Assembly (NCBI GenBank): GCA_023014365.1
Contig: JAEBUN010000006.1
Coordinates: 1,240,001-1,304,000, forward strand
DNA length: 64,000 nucleotides
Direction: 5' to 3'
From: Lepiota brunneoincarnata
Lineage: Eukaryota; Basidiomycota; Agaricomycetes; Agaricales; Agaricaceae
Below the pieces are notes generated by a model, which saw nothing but the letters and a program-made list of their open reading frames with translations, made no database searches and was not told the origin of the DNA. Below are positions 37,381 through 49,254 of this stretch, one piece after another. How positions within the stretch are numbered: the stretch's first letter is position 1; every line of letters begins with the position of its first letter. Made by a program: the position numbers and the translations under genes.

Positions 37381-39061
37381 GTTTGTATGCTCCAGGGGTC
37401 ACTGGTGATGTTGTGGGAAGGGGAGTGGGCTTTGGAACCAGAAAGCCAGCAACACAGCGTATTTATGCAGTAGGGGGGGTGACGGAGACCATCAATCTGG
37501 TCTGGACAGATCCTTCTCGAGAAGCATACGTTCTATGAAATCGAAGCCCCAGCTAAGACAGTAGTGCTGACCTGTCTTCCAGCACCCGAGCGAGAAATCT
37601 CTGGGGCTGTCCCATAAGTTCATTTTCAAAAGCACCCTGGACAGGGGTTTCAGGTTTTTGAGTTATTTAGCGTTGGCTTAGAACTGCAGGTCGTGTTAAT
37701 AAGTAATCAGTCGTCATGGTCATGCGTCATTATTTCATCAACGATACACATCATCTGTGGAAAAATTCTGATATTGTTTCCAGGCGCCGCAGCAGCCAGC
37801 GCTGTTCGCCGAGTTCCCCTCATCTTTGGCTTATACTTGGAACGTTTCCTGTCATAGGATTGTCTCCCAGGGAAAGAAACTATTTATTGAACGTGATGCG
37901 TGGTCGATAAAGGGTTGGCTCTAGCTTGTTCCGGGCAAGTCAGTTTATCATAAATAGACAAGCCCTCAGCCTCTTCATGGTTTATCTTCAAGTTTTTTTC
38001 GGCTCTGATTCTTGGAATTATTAGTCATTGTCCTGCTTTACATGGGTAAGTCAACAGCGAATCGGACATCTAAGCATCAAAATCTCGTTATCGACCAGGA
38101 GGGTGGGGAAGGAACTCGAGGAAACACATACTTTTTCACAGGCCACTTATCGAGCTCAGACTAAGGCTCCCGCATACTAAGTATGCTGTTCGTAGGGAAA
38201 TCTTGTCCAGACTCGGAGCATCCTCGGTATCGATCCGAAATCTGATCTGAGAGAAGTACCCTTGTTGCGGTGCTTAGCATTCTATGCTGATAAGCTTAAG
38301 ATTGTGTGAACAATATCATGGAGATAATAATCATCACGATACAATTGATAGAATAGGCATCATTGTTACAGGAACAGAGCTGTGGGTCCAGTGGCACTAT
38401 AATCTTTAATTATTCCGAGTCCAATGCAAGTTGTAAATAACCTGACTCAGTCACACTCGCACTTATATAGAGTCATGAAAAGAGTCAGAGCCGCAGCTGG
38501 CAGTGTTGAGTGCCTGAGCAGTGATCCATGGATCATAAGCACCTCGCCCTATCAACAGCCTCACACGGGCTCATAGGCCGGACAGCAGTGCATAATGGCT
38601 TACGACGGAGGGGCAACAAGAGCTCAAATACTCTAGCATGTAGCCCTCCTTTACTACCACCAAAGATAGCAAGAGGTTTGAAGGAACAGCCTCATGTTAA
38701 GCGCTTAGCACCGACCAGCTGAATTGCTCAGTTCGATACACTCACCTTCCCACGCGGGGGCCTAAGGGCAGAGTCCCCTTCTCCGTGGCCGTTTAAGTGG
38801 CGGTTCGGCTCTTCCGTATCGTCATCCGCCCACCTGAGGAGACTTCGGGGGGTAATCTTACACCAGCCACAGAGCGTACCATCCAGAGGGAGCCACTCTT
38901 TCACCGCCCACACCGTCAGGCTGACACCAATTGATCGCTAAGGTTGATGTGATTGGTGACGCATAACTGATGGGAGCTATCGTTCAAGTGCCAAACTGCG
39001 AAACGACCTCCACATCACGCTGGCACTACATTACATCGAGAATGCTACCCAGCCAATGAGT
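37381..39061. other. Long intergenic stretch inside the island
   Basis: About 1.7 kb between copy D and subtilase 2. The left part to about 37860 is the shared 7TM 5' flank. A minus-strand frame at 38728-38913 (VKEWLPLDGTLCGWCKIT and so on) looks protein-like but has no start or family I can name; it may be part of a dispersed repeat. The rest is unremarkable. Confidence 0.4.
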
Positions 39062-39075
39062 GTATTTACGGCAAA
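39062..39075 (+). promoter_or_regulatory. Upstream block shared by both subtilase promoters
   Basis: GTATTTACGGCAAA, the counterpart of the block at 27111-27124, placed 111 bases before the TATA box of subtilase 2. Confidence 0.35.
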
Positions 39076-39172
39076 GAATCCGCTGGCGTCGCGTCAGGCA
39101 TCGCAAAAAGTAAAACAGTGATCCTCCCCACATGCCCGAACATCATAGCCCCTAGTGCTGTCTGCTGTCATG

Positions 39173-39178
39173 TATAAA
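39173..39178 (+). promoter_or_regulatory. TATA box of subtilase 2
   Basis: TATAAA followed by GGCT, 62 bases before the ATG at 39235; same context as in subtilase 1. Confidence 0.5.
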
Positions 39179-39234
39179 GGCTCCATTTGGTAGGTGCCGG
39201 GGAAAAACAACTGTTCCCCCACTCACTTACCGCC

Positions 39235-42200
39235 ATGAAGAGGTCGATTTCTTTGGCGCTCTTATTGAGCGCCTACTCGGCATTTGCTGCTGTGCCTATC
39301 TCTAGTGTGCAGCGCAAGTCGAACCTCCCGACTATCCCCAACAAGTTCATGGTTGAAGTCGATGAAGTTGCTGACATACCCAATAAACGCTCGTCCATAT
39401 CAGTACGTGGCGTCTTATTGTAGCCATCGGGTGCCCCCCTGCTGACGGCGATTTGATTAGCCTCATGAGCTTCTCTATTCTCATCTCAAGGCTCGGGATG
39501 TTGTCTTTAACGTAAACAAGGAATTTAAAATGGATGGTCTCTTTGTCGGGGCAGCAATTACCCTGGATAATCCTCAGGTGAATCCCCCTATGCATTTTTT
39601 AAGGTCTAAATATAGACACTTCGAAAGGATGTTGCCACCTTGCAAGGTACGCCGGGTGTCAAGGCTATCCGTCCCGTCCGTGCGTTCGACCGCCCAAAGT
39701 GAGTTCTGCATCTTCTCAAATAAAAACCCCAGTACCGAGTGAATCCTTTCAGGCCTATCTTCAGGCATGTTGTATCCGGACACAATGACCCTGCGATCCC
39801 GCCCGACTCGGAATCTGTCCATGTCCTTACCGTAGGTAACAAATTCAGGAGCGGTCGCCCCTGACTGCTTAAATTATGTATATAGGGTGTTGACAAGCTC
39901 CATGCTGAAGGACGCATTGGCAAGGGTATTAAGATCGGCATGTAGGTCCCTTGCCACAGGAGCTCTCATCTAGAAAACTTATGCTCTATTTTTAGTATTG
40001 ATTCTGGTATTGATTACACTCACCCGCTTCTTGGTGGAGCATTTGGGCCAGGGAAATAAGGTCGTGGGTGGGTTTGATCTCGTCGGGGATGCCTATAACG
40101 GTCGGCCTTAGTATCAAACACCGGAGCCAGATTTCTAACTCTTACAACAGGCACGAATGCCCCCGTTCCCGACAATGATCCCCTTGACCAGTGCGATGGA
40201 CACGGCACTCACATAGCTGTAAGTTATAATCCCCTGTCCCTCACTCGCGTATTCGCTTCGAGGGTCAGTCTCCAAATGCCCCCCCAGGATTCTGATTTCT
40301 ACCTTGGGGTTCCGTCTAACAGGGCATTATTGGGGCAAATCCGGGAAACGAGTTCGGCATCAGTGGCGTTGCGTACGGCGCCTCACTCTCAAGTTATAGG
40401 GTGTTTGGGTGTACTGGGTCCGTTACTGACGATGGTAGGTCTATCTACCTGCGAGACCCGGTTAAGGGTGTTGATGTTAGATATCCACCACCAGTCCTTG
40501 TTGATGCGTTATTGATGGGCTTCAGAGATGGTCAAGATATCTTGACATTGTCCGTGGCAGGCGCCGATGGCTGGACTGAGTCGTCCACCTCCGTCGTTGC
40601 GAGCAGAATTGTCGCTCGGGGTAGAGTCGTCACTATCGCGGCCGGAAACGATGTAAGCTGCAGTTCATGATCTTCATAGTTTGGGATACCTGACGTCCCT
40701 TGGTACCCAGGGTACCTCAGGGTCTTGGTACACCTCCAGCCCTGGGGGAGGTATCAACGTCATCTCTGTAGCCAGCGTCGACAAGTACGTCCTCTGTCTT
40801 GACCACACACAGCCATGGGCTCATATTCTGCAAAGTACGGTCATTCCTCTGCAAAACGCCACTGTGCACGGGGTGCAACATGATCCTATCGTCTACTTTG
40901 CCCCAGTCTCCTTCCCAACCGAGGGCGAGCTCCCGATTTACGCCACATCTAACGATACCAATGTTCTCCGACGATGCTTGCAACCCGTTACCCGATACCA
41001 CACCCAACCTGTCAGACAAGTTGGTTATCATCCATCGGGGTACGTGCACCTTTGATCAAGCAATTGGCAAATGTGGCTGCGAAGGGCGCTAAAGCTGCTT
41101 GGATCTATGAGTAGGATATTTGATTTTTGAGCGGATATTTGGTTGCTGATACAATCTGCATAGCAATGGCTCTGGGTTCTCGAGCATCAATGCTAGGGAT
41201 ATCCTTGCCGGTCTCATTCAGGCAGCTGATGGCGAATTCGTAAGGCATTATATATTTCGTTAGATTATCGCTGGACTAACTTTTGTACTAGCTTGTCCAG
41301 CAATTCGTTGCCGGTGTTCCTGTCACAATTTCTTTCTCTCAAACTAGCCTCATTGACTAGCCGTTCCGGATCCACACGGCGGTCTGATCTCTAACTTCAG
41401 CAGGTGAGTCTGTGTGCCATGGCTTCCAACATACGCTGACACACATACTTACACACAGCTATGGTCCTTCCAATGACTTCTTCTTCAAGCCTGCCATCGC
41501 CGCCCCTGGAGGCAACATCCTGTCCACCTTCCCAGTTGCTCTTGGCTCCTTTAGTGTTGAGTCTGGAACCTCCACGGCCGCTCCCTTTGTTGCTGGAAGC
41601 GCTGCTCTCCTTCTTGAAGCGAAGGGTAGGAGTGCAGATGTCGCGGTAGCTGCTCGCTCGATTTTCGAATCAACTGCAAAGAGGGTTCCCTCGAGCAAGA
41701 CAGATGGCGGTCCGCTGCAGACAGTGACCCAGCAAGGAAGGTGGCTTGATCAATGTGTTTGATGCTATCCATGCCGAGACGGTGGTCTCCCCGACTGAGC
41801 TGATTGTCAATGACACGGCGAACGCTAAGCCTGTGTAAGTGGTTCCTGGAAAGGCGAATGAGGACAATAGACTAATTTTTTCGTGAATTGCAGGCACAGG
41901 TTCACTATCCGAAATACTGGCAAGGCATCCAAAAGATATACTTTGACCCATGTGCCCGCTGGAACTGTCCTGAGTGTGCAGGCGGAGACCATCTTCCCTG
42001 CAACTGGACCAGTGCCACTCGCCGACGCGCCCGCCAAAGTCTCGGTTACTCCTTCAAAATTCACACTCAGGCCGGGTGCATCTCAAATTGTAGTTCGCTT
42101 CAATTTCGGCTCCTCGCGGGCTCGACGCATCTACGTTCCCTGTGTATTCTGGCTTTATTGAGATCACGGACGGCAAACAAAACTTCCACGCCACTTACAT

Positions 42201-42859
42201 CGGGCTTGTTGGGTCATTGAAAGACAAGCAAGTTATGGACAATACGGATGCTGTTCTTTGGTGTTCCGATCCCTACTATACTGGATAGTGCCGGTAGGTG
42301 TCCAGGGGGGACCGGTAAACTATACATTCGCCAACGGGGACTTCCCGACGTTGTTGTGGCGGTAAGCTTTGCGATTTTGGAAGACAAAACATTGTTGTAT
42401 TCATTGTCATTTATATAGTCAAGCCTTCGGCACTCCTCGCCTGGTCGCTGATCTCGTTGATTCTAACATCCGGGTCAATACCACTTTGAATATTAGAGAT
42501 ATCGGCGACAGGCCTATCATTACATTCCCGCAACATAGAAGGCCGGGAACGTTCTCCCAAGTGCAGACGATTGGGTCTCTATTCGAAATGGATTTCCTTA
42601 CTCGGAATAATGAGGTATTTTGTTGTTCCTTCTTTGACCGGTCGATAAGCATCTGATTTTCTTTCCTGTGCCGCCCCAGGACCCGGCAGACAACGGGTTC
42701 AATACGGTTGCTGTGCGGACTCCGACATTTGCAAATTGTACTGCGATCCCCAACGGGATGTATAGGCTGCTATTGCGTGCATTAAGGGTCACGGGAAATC
42801 CTGCGAGAGAGGAGGATTACGAAGTTTACCTGAGCCCGATTATCGGGGTAAATGTGTAA
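39235..42859 (+). pseudogene. Subtilase 2 (secreted S8 protease paralogue), decayed
   Basis: Paralogue of subtilase 1 with the same domain order: signal peptide MKRSISLALLLSAYSAFA, propeptide, IDSG (Asp), DGHGTHIA (His), PA insert, GTSTAAPFVAG (Ser, with Met-to-Thr in the usual GTSMA) and C-terminal domains ending GVNV. It lacks the intron at the catalytic Asp that subtilase 1 has. Frame shifts lie near 40050, 40968, 41061, 41740, 42090, 42249 and 42296. The stretch 41345-41395, matching GGSTNFPDPNGG of subtilase 1, is scrambled and holds an in-frame TAG (41358-41360). Repeated insertions could be errors, but the scrambled exon points to real decay. Confidence 0.7.
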
Positions 42860-43226
42860 GCGTAGAGTAGATACACCTCGAGTTCAATAGAAAGAGCAAC
42901 CCGCACCCAGAAAGGATGAGCAGAGTGTGTGGAATGCTTAGTCAGAGTTCCCACACGCAATACCAGCCTTGTTGCGCGGACTGCACTGGCCAATCGCTCT
43001 TTGTCGACGTCGTCCACAGCGCTAACGTATATAACACTCATCGCACACACCGTCTTCCCCATCGCCCATAGCATCATACCGCAATAATCCTGTTACCCCA
43101 TTCCGATCGTGGACAGCAGTTCAACCCCATACGACCAAGAATTGTCCTATCCTCGCTGGGGAAGAGCTAGCCTAGCTCATTTTCTTGGATATTTTCCTCA
43201 ACGACACTTTCGTCGTCGCAAATGCC
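42860..43226. other. Intergenic between subtilase 2 and CCR4
   Basis: About 370 bases; holds the subtilase 2 3' end and the CCR4 promoter and 5' UTR. No gene seen. Confidence 0.45.
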
Positions 43227-45626
43227 ATGTACTACCCCCAGCAGTCGCCCGGCATCAACCACAAACTCGCAGCCCACCACGACCAATCCCCTTGGGCCCG
43301 ACCTCATCATCCTATCCTCGTCGCTCCGGGCTCTCAATCTGCTGTAGGCCCTCCACCACCGTCCCCGGGTTACGCGCTCTATGCCAATGGGAGCGTTAAC
43401 CCTTTACAGCACCATCCTGGACACCATCCCCTTACCCATCCTCCCCTGCAACATCACCACCACAATTCGCTGTCGCATTACCCCTCGCCCCCCAATGGCA
43501 CATCGCATCAACAGCACCCATACAGTCAGGGATCTCCCGCGAGCGTGAATGGTCAGATCATGTCACAGCATTGGCAACAACAGTTGCTGAAATGCGAGGT
43601 ACGTCAGCGCATGACACTTTTTTTTGCTCCAGCATCTTATGATTTATCCGTTTCCTCTACCTTGTCGGCCGTGTCGTGTTTAGATGGTTCGGTCGTCGCG
43701 CTCCCCGCATCATCGTGCCCGTGCAAGTGCCATGGCCGCCCGATCTGTGGCCAAGTCCGCGATTCCCATTACGAACCCCAACAAGCCTCCGCCCGAAGTC
43801 AATGGTACATCCAAAGACTTTGACCTTTCTTCCAATTCCCCGCCCGACACACAGCAAGTTGAGGGTTCGCCGTCTGTGACCAATCATCCCTCATCAACCG
43901 TAGCACCCATTGCCGTGGCACCCCGGCCTCATTCTATTCGGCCGCCCGAGAACACCTGGAGCTCATTGGATATGGGTGGTGTCAATATCAAGACTTTGCC
44001 ACCCAATTCCGGCCTCTTCTCCTTCACTTTCCTTGTAACCCTTTACCTCAATCATAACGCTCTGACGTCAGTCCCTCCGGAAATTTCCAAATTGCGACAC
44101 CTGGAACTACTAGACTTGTCGGGAAACAGTCTAGTGTCCCTCCCACAGGAACTAGGGATGCTCACGCAGTTGAAAGAGTTGTACGTCTTTGACAATCATC
44201 TGGCGACACTCCCTCCGGAGCTGGGAACTCTACATCAGTTGCAGACGCTGGGTATCGAAGGGAACCCACTAGACACTCAGTTGAAGGGCCTAATACAGAA
44301 GGACGGCACACCTGCTCTCATATCTTATCTACGAGACTCTTGTCCCGTCCCCACGCCTCCTCCTGAGCGCGTATGGAAGTCGCTTCTAACCGCGGCTGAG
44401 CAGGATGCTCTGGTCAACGATTCGAACGCCGAAACCTTCAGCGCGCTTTGTTACAACATCCTGTGCGAGAAGTATGCAACGGAGAGGCTGTATGGGTACA
44501 CCCCTGCTTGGGCACTGCTGTGGGACTACAGGAAAGAATTAATCCTGAACGAGATCGTAGGCTCCGACGCCGACTTTCTGTGCCTACAGGAGGTCGATGT
44601 TGCTCAGTTCGAGGATTACTTTACGAAGAACCTCGAGCTACGCGATTACGAAGGTGTCTATTGGCCGAAGTCGAGGGCAAAGACAATGAGCAACGAACAG
44701 GATAGGAGGTTGGTTGATGGATGTGCGACATTCTATAAGGCATCCAAGTGCGTGACTGTTGCCTCGTGTTCACCGCAGTATGCTTATCTTATATCATAGA
44801 TATCAGCTGGTAGAGAAGCACCTGATCGAGTTCAGTACGGTCGCCATGCAGCGACAAGACTTCAAAAAAACAGATGATATGTTCAATCGTGTTCTGGGCA
44901 AGGATCACATCGCCGTGGTTTGTCTGATGGAGAACAAACAGACAGGGACCCGGTTCATCATCGCTAACGCCCATATCCACTGGGACCCCGTGTACCGCGA
45001 TGTCAAGCTCGTGCAAGTAGCCCTACTTGTGGAGGAGATCGAGAAGATCGCCAACAACTTTGCCAAGTTACCCCCTCGACCCCCGCAAAGGCCCAAGGAA
45101 GGTGAAGAGAATATTCTGCCACCGCGGCCGCCTCCCACGTATTCCGATGGAACGAAGATACCGTTAGTCATCTGTGGCGACTTTAATTCTGTGCCACAGT
45201 CGGGCGTGTATGAGTTCTTGTCGAATGGGACACTAGCGGCGGATCACCCAGACTTCATGTCGCACATGTATGGACGATACACATCGGAGGGGCTGAAGCA
45301 TCGACTTGGGCTAAAGAGCGCGTATGCTGCGTCAGGAATTGGCGAACAGGTGACGAATTACACGCCAAGCTTCCAGGGCATGCTCGATTATATTTGGTAT
45401 TCGGTGGGCAATCTTGGCGTCAACGCAGTCCTCGGAGAGGTGGACAAAGGGTATCTGGAGAAGGTGGTTGGTTTCCCGAACGCGCACTTCCCTTCAGAGT
45501 ATGTTCTTCTATTCGCTCCTTGCCCCGCCTGCTAACCTTCGGTTCAGTCATATATGTCTAATCTCCGAGTTCCGCGTAAGGCATCCCAAAGACCAGCCTT
45601 CGCGAGCCCCTGCGCCAAACTCTTAA
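43227..45626 (+). CDS. CCR4: CCR4-type poly(A)-specific 3' exoribonuclease
   Basis: Catalytic deadenylase of the CCR4-NOT complex. The start MYYPQQSPGINHK opens a Pro/His/Gln-rich region. After an intron the leucine-rich repeats follow (LVTLYLNHNALTSVPPEISK, LELLDLSGNSLVSLPQEL, LKELYVFDNHLATLPPELG). The EEP nuclease domain comes next: FSALCYNILCEKYATERLYG, CLQEVD (catalytic Glu), QDRRLVDGCATFYKASKY, FIIANAHIHWDP, VICGDFNS (Asp/Asn), GMLDYIWYS and SDHICLISEF (His), ending APAPNS. Exons splice cleanly at GTACGT, GTGCGT and GTATGT. LRR plus EEP is the diagnostic CCR4 arrangement, and no frame break was found. It marks the right edge of the accessory island. Confidence 0.94.
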
Positions 45627-46197
45627 TCGCCTCGAGGTCGCAAGGAAAGTGGAGGCGCCTCCTTGTCAATGTTTCCCCCGTCGTATTTGTTGTATAGCTG
45701 CTTTACTCTGTCCATTCCCTTTATTCATTACCACACCCGCTATTCTCCATTACACCCGTCATCTCTTGTTTCCATCCTCGAGTACCATCCACATCCACCC
45801 CCACCTCCCCCTTGTACCGCAAGTATATATTCTATACGCTCTACGTTGATGAACAGTGGGTCACGCACGTATTCGTACATACATACATATATCTGCTTGT
45901 TTTGACTGCCGTAACTTTCTTCCTTTGTCTTTGTCTTTTTCTTGTTTGCGAAGACTAGCTGGCGCGTTTTCCCCCTCATGTCTAATTCTTCTCTTTACCC
46001 CTCTGTTTCTGAGTGTGTATTAGTCGGTTGTCGGTACTATCTTTTTTGTGAAAAAATGTTCAAATCTGTCTATCAATGTTTGATGAGACTAAACGTCATT
46101 CATCAAGCGAGATCATCGGACGCGGCAGACGGTTATCTCCAGACCCTTTAAGTACCCACTCCGACTTGGACCCGTCTCCCCCCCAGACCCTACAGCC
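45627..46197. other. Intergenic
   Basis: Pyrimidine-rich downstream region of CCR4 and the MVD promoter. Nothing else seen. Confidence 0.45.
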
Positions 46198-47522
46198 ATG
46201 ACCGTCTACCAAGCCACCGCATCTGCTCCTGTTAACATTGCCTGCATCAAGTGAGATCTTGTCTAGTCATACAGGAATCGTGACTGAGGCTCCGTCCAGA
46301 TACTGGGGCAAACGAGACACAAAGCTGATCTTGCCCACCAACTCATCGCTATCTGTTACACTTGATCAGGACCACCTCCGATCTACTACTACTTCACGTG
46401 CGGATCCGTCATTCACCAAGGATCGTCTTTGGCTCAATGGGGAGGAAGAAGAGGTCAAAGAGGGTGGTAGGATGGCAACTTGCATCCGTGAGATGAAGCG
46501 ATTGAGGAAGGAAGAAGTCGAAGACAAGGACCCTAACGAGCCCAAGGTTTGCTTCTGCCCACTTTCCAAAAAAACCAAAAAAATCAAAACAAATGTTCTA
46601 TAGCTATCGACATACAATATACACATTTGCTCCCACAACAACTTCCCCACCGCCGCGGGACTCGCATCCTCTGCATCGGGATTCGCAGCCCTTGTAGCAT
46701 CCCTCGCATTCCTCTACGTCCTCCCTGTCTCCCCCTCCACGCTCTCGCTCATTGCGCGTCAGGGCTCCGGCTCCGCCTGTCGCTCTCTCTTTGGCGGTTT
46801 CGTTGCATGGGAGATGGGTTCCGACCCTTCCGGCTCCGACTCTCTCGCAGTGCAAATCGCACCAGAAGCCCACTGGCCCGACATCCACGCACTCATCTGT
46901 GTAGTCTCTGATGACAAGAAGGGTACATCAAGCACTAGCGGGATGCAGCGCACGGTCGAAACGTCGCCCCTTTTGCAACACAGGATCAATCATGTCGTCC
47001 CTAAGCGGATGAAGGAAATTGAGCAGGCTATCCGGGAAAAGGATTTCGACGCTTTTGCGAGAATCACAATGGCGGATTCGAATCAGTTTCATGCCGTTGC
47101 TTTGGATACCGAGCCCCCGATTTTCTATATGAATGATGTGAGCAGGGCGATCGTCGCGGTTATCGTGGAGTATAATCGACTCTCGGTAGCCTCGGGTAAA
47201 GGCTACAAAGCTGCGTATACTTATGACGCTGGACCAAACTGCGGTTATCTATGCGCCCAAGGAGAACATGAAGGAGATTGTCGAGCTTATTGTGACCTAC
47301 TTCCCACAGAAGGAGGGGTTGTTCAAGGATGTGTTTGCACTATTTGGGGGTGCACAGTTGGCTGGGAGGGTTCCCGAAGGATTCAACGAGAACGTGGCCA
47401 AGAGATTTGAGGTTGGCGCCGTCAAGGGGTTGATTCATACCCGGGTTGGCGATGGACCGAGGAAGGTGGGAAATGAGGAGGCATTGTTGAATGCCGATGG
47501 CTTTCCGAAGAGCTTGGTGTAA
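46198..47522 (+). CDS. ERG19: Mevalonate diphosphate decarboxylase
   Basis: Makes isopentenyl diphosphate from mevalonate diphosphate with ATP, upstream of sterols and all isoprenoids. The start [24 protein letters not shown] spans a first intron. Then come [39 protein letters not shown] (GHMP ATP loop), [39 protein letters not shown] and [30 protein letters not shown] carries the catalytic Asp, and the end is DGFPKSLV. Length and motif order match the family. One base must be dropped near 47240 (AAACTGCGG) to keep YDAGPNAVIYAP in frame. Because this enzyme is essential in fungi, that base is most likely a sequence error. Confidence 0.93.
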
Positions 47523-47649
47523 TAGATTCGCTCGATCCCCAGTTTTGTTCATGTACCACAAATGATCTTATGTCTTGCACCAGCAGGCAAGAGTAGTCAA
47601 TTCAAAAAAATACTCGCACATTTAGATTGATGAACCGAAAACAATCCCC

Positions 47650-49254
47650 TCATGGTCCAGCACATCCACAGTGTCTTACACCCTCTTCATTGATCCTTAA
47701 ATCCACGCCGTTGGCTCTCAACGAATCCACCACATTCTGAAGAGGGACAGACAACCGCAAGCAGGTGGGCATATGAATATGCACGCCTCTCAGCACCTGC
47801 ACCATTACCCCACCCGGGCCCGCGTTCGACTTTGAGCGTCTCCGCAACATCAACAACAGGTTCTTCGACACAAAGGTCATTCCAAAACAAATTAGGATCC
47901 GTAGGTTAGGTAAAAAAGCCGCTTGGGCTGTGATATCAGATAGATTTGCCAACAGGCTCTTTGTTGAGGTAGAATCGGAGTCAGTTGGGTGGACCTGGAT
48001 ATGCAGTGCAACGAGGGACGTGGTTAGTCGTAAGAGATTGACAAGTTCCCGTTCGATCAACGCGATGTTGGTGAGGTTGAGGTACTGAAGCTTGTCGCGC
48101 GCCTGCGAACGTTCAAGAAGCCTTTGAAGGTTCCACAATGGTCGGGATGAGGAGTCGAGAAGTCTAAGGTTGGCGAGTTTGATGTCGAGGATGGAAGGGA
48201 CGGTGATGCTATCCATGATATGCAGAGGTCCATCGCCGATTGAACCATCCAGTACGCTTATCGAAAGCTTTCGTAGATGATGGAGGGCCACTTGGTCTGT
48301 GATTGGAAAATCCTGATCAGCCCAAGGATCGTCGAGGAAGAGTTTGTCGAGGTATGGGCATTGTGCAAGCATCCTGAGGATTTCGGTGTCCTGCGACTTT
48401 GTCACGTACAGTTGCTGGAGGAGGTTCCATGCAAACACAAATCCGTCGAAAAGAGTTTCACTGATCTTTAAGTTCCGAAGTGCGTACGCGTATTCGAAGA
48501 GGAATATTTCTGTGTCGAACGCGATTTCAAGCCCATGGCGGACTTCCAAACCGACAAGTTTCGGGAGGTTCAAAGGTCGGGGGACGTGGACAAGGAATTT
48601 ATCATAATTAATAATGTTCCCTGCAAAGTGGGCGCGTTCCCACTTTTCAGAGTGTCTGACAGCTGCAAGAATGGCTGTCATTGAGTGCTCGTTGAATGCG
48701 GTATGGCGGCTCTGGTCGGGCCAGCATCGTTTTCTGTCCCTGTCCCAAGGAAATCCGACACCCTCTCGGAACGGGTGTGAGCAACATTCGTGCCCCTGGA
48801 GTGGGCCTCTCTCTGCGTCCGAGGCCGAGTATTTCACCAGCTCGTTGGTGACAAAAAAGCAGATATTGATGGTGAAGGGACCCGATTTTCTGCAAAATTC
48901 GTCGATAAGTTCACCAGCGTAAGGAGGAGTTCCTGGAGTTAGGCAGACGGCGAGATTGCGCCACAGTCTCGGTGTTGTATTGGCTATGTTTCTCCAACGC
49001 ATGCAGACCTGGGAGAGGAATAATGGTGCCATCATGACGCATCTAGCTCTCTGAGCCCAGACGCTGGGCATTTGGCTCTCCGCAACATACGTGTCACAGG
49101 CATATAAGAAGATCTGCTGGAGAGCGCGGGGCGGCAAGCGGGTGATGGATGAAAGCCGGTGATTGCGTCGCATGTGAGGATTTATGAGCCAACAAGGCCA
49201 GAGAGTTGCGTCAAAATAGCTGGAAACGTCGTCATAGTCGAGATCTGTCAACAT
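47650..49254 (-). CDS. F-box protein
   Basis: A single-exon 534-codon frame (ATG 49254, MLTDLDYDDVSS). The F-box-like N-terminal part reads ITRLPPRALQQIFLYACDTY then LSQVCMRWRNIANTTPRLWR. Irregular leucine-rich stretches follow (LPKLVGLEVRHGLEIAF, YALRNLKISETLFDG, LHHLRKLSISVL, QRLLERSQARDKLQYLNLTN). It ends CGCAGP at 47650. Probably a ubiquitin-ligase adaptor of unknown substrate; one of at least three F-box genes in the window. No frame break seen. Confidence 0.7.
   Translation of the reverse strand: MLTDLDYDDVSSYFDATLWPCWLINPHMRRNHRLSSITRLPPRALQQIFLYACDTYVAESQMPSVWAQRARCVMMAPLFLSQVCMRWRNIANTTPRLWRNLAVCLTPGTPPYAGELIDEFCRKSGPFTINICFFVTNELVKYSASDAERGPLQGHECCSHPFREGVGFPWDRDRKRCWPDQSRHTAFNEHSMTAILAAVRHSEKWERAHFAGNIINYDKFLVHVPRPLNLPKLVGLEVRHGLEIAFDTEIFLFEYAYALRNLKISETLFDGFVFAWNLLQQLYVTKSQDTEILRMLAQCPYLDKLFLDDPWADQDFPITDQVALHHLRKLSISVLDGSIGDGPLHIMDSITVPSILDIKLANLRLLDSSSRPLWNLQRLLERSQARDKLQYLNLTNIALIERELVNLLRLTTSLVALHIQVHPTDSDSTSTKSLLANLSDITAQAAFLPNLRILICFGMTFVSKNLLLMLRRRSKSNAGPGGVMVQVLRGVHIHMPTCLRLSVPLQNVVDSLRANGVDLRINEEGVRHCGCAGP

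Larger units (their letters stand above)
30353..37860. repeat. Tandem array of (subtilase 3' end + 7TM gene) cassettes
   Basis: Four minus-strand 7TM loci each abut, on their 3' side, a plus-strand piece of subtilase 3' end. The pieces are the full gene at copy A, 461 bases at B, about 55 bases at C and about 25 bases at D. The convergent spacer is recognisable in all four (GTGTAAGCAGAGAATTTC in A and B, eroded in C and D). The 5' flanks are homologous as well: A with B (CTGTGCGTCATCCGGCGATA, near 32539 and 34527), and C with D (GGACAGGGG/ACAGGGGTT and TTAGAACT near 35712 and 37645). This is serial duplication of one convergent unit. Confidence 0.7.

Noticed and set aside
38728..38913. Minus-strand ORF VKEWLPLDGTL... 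as a gene
   Set aside because: No plausible start, no neighbouring exons; may be part of a dispersed repeat but cannot be shown here.
43657..43887. Minus-strand ORF inside CCR4
   Set aside because: Shadow of the CCR4 coding frame.
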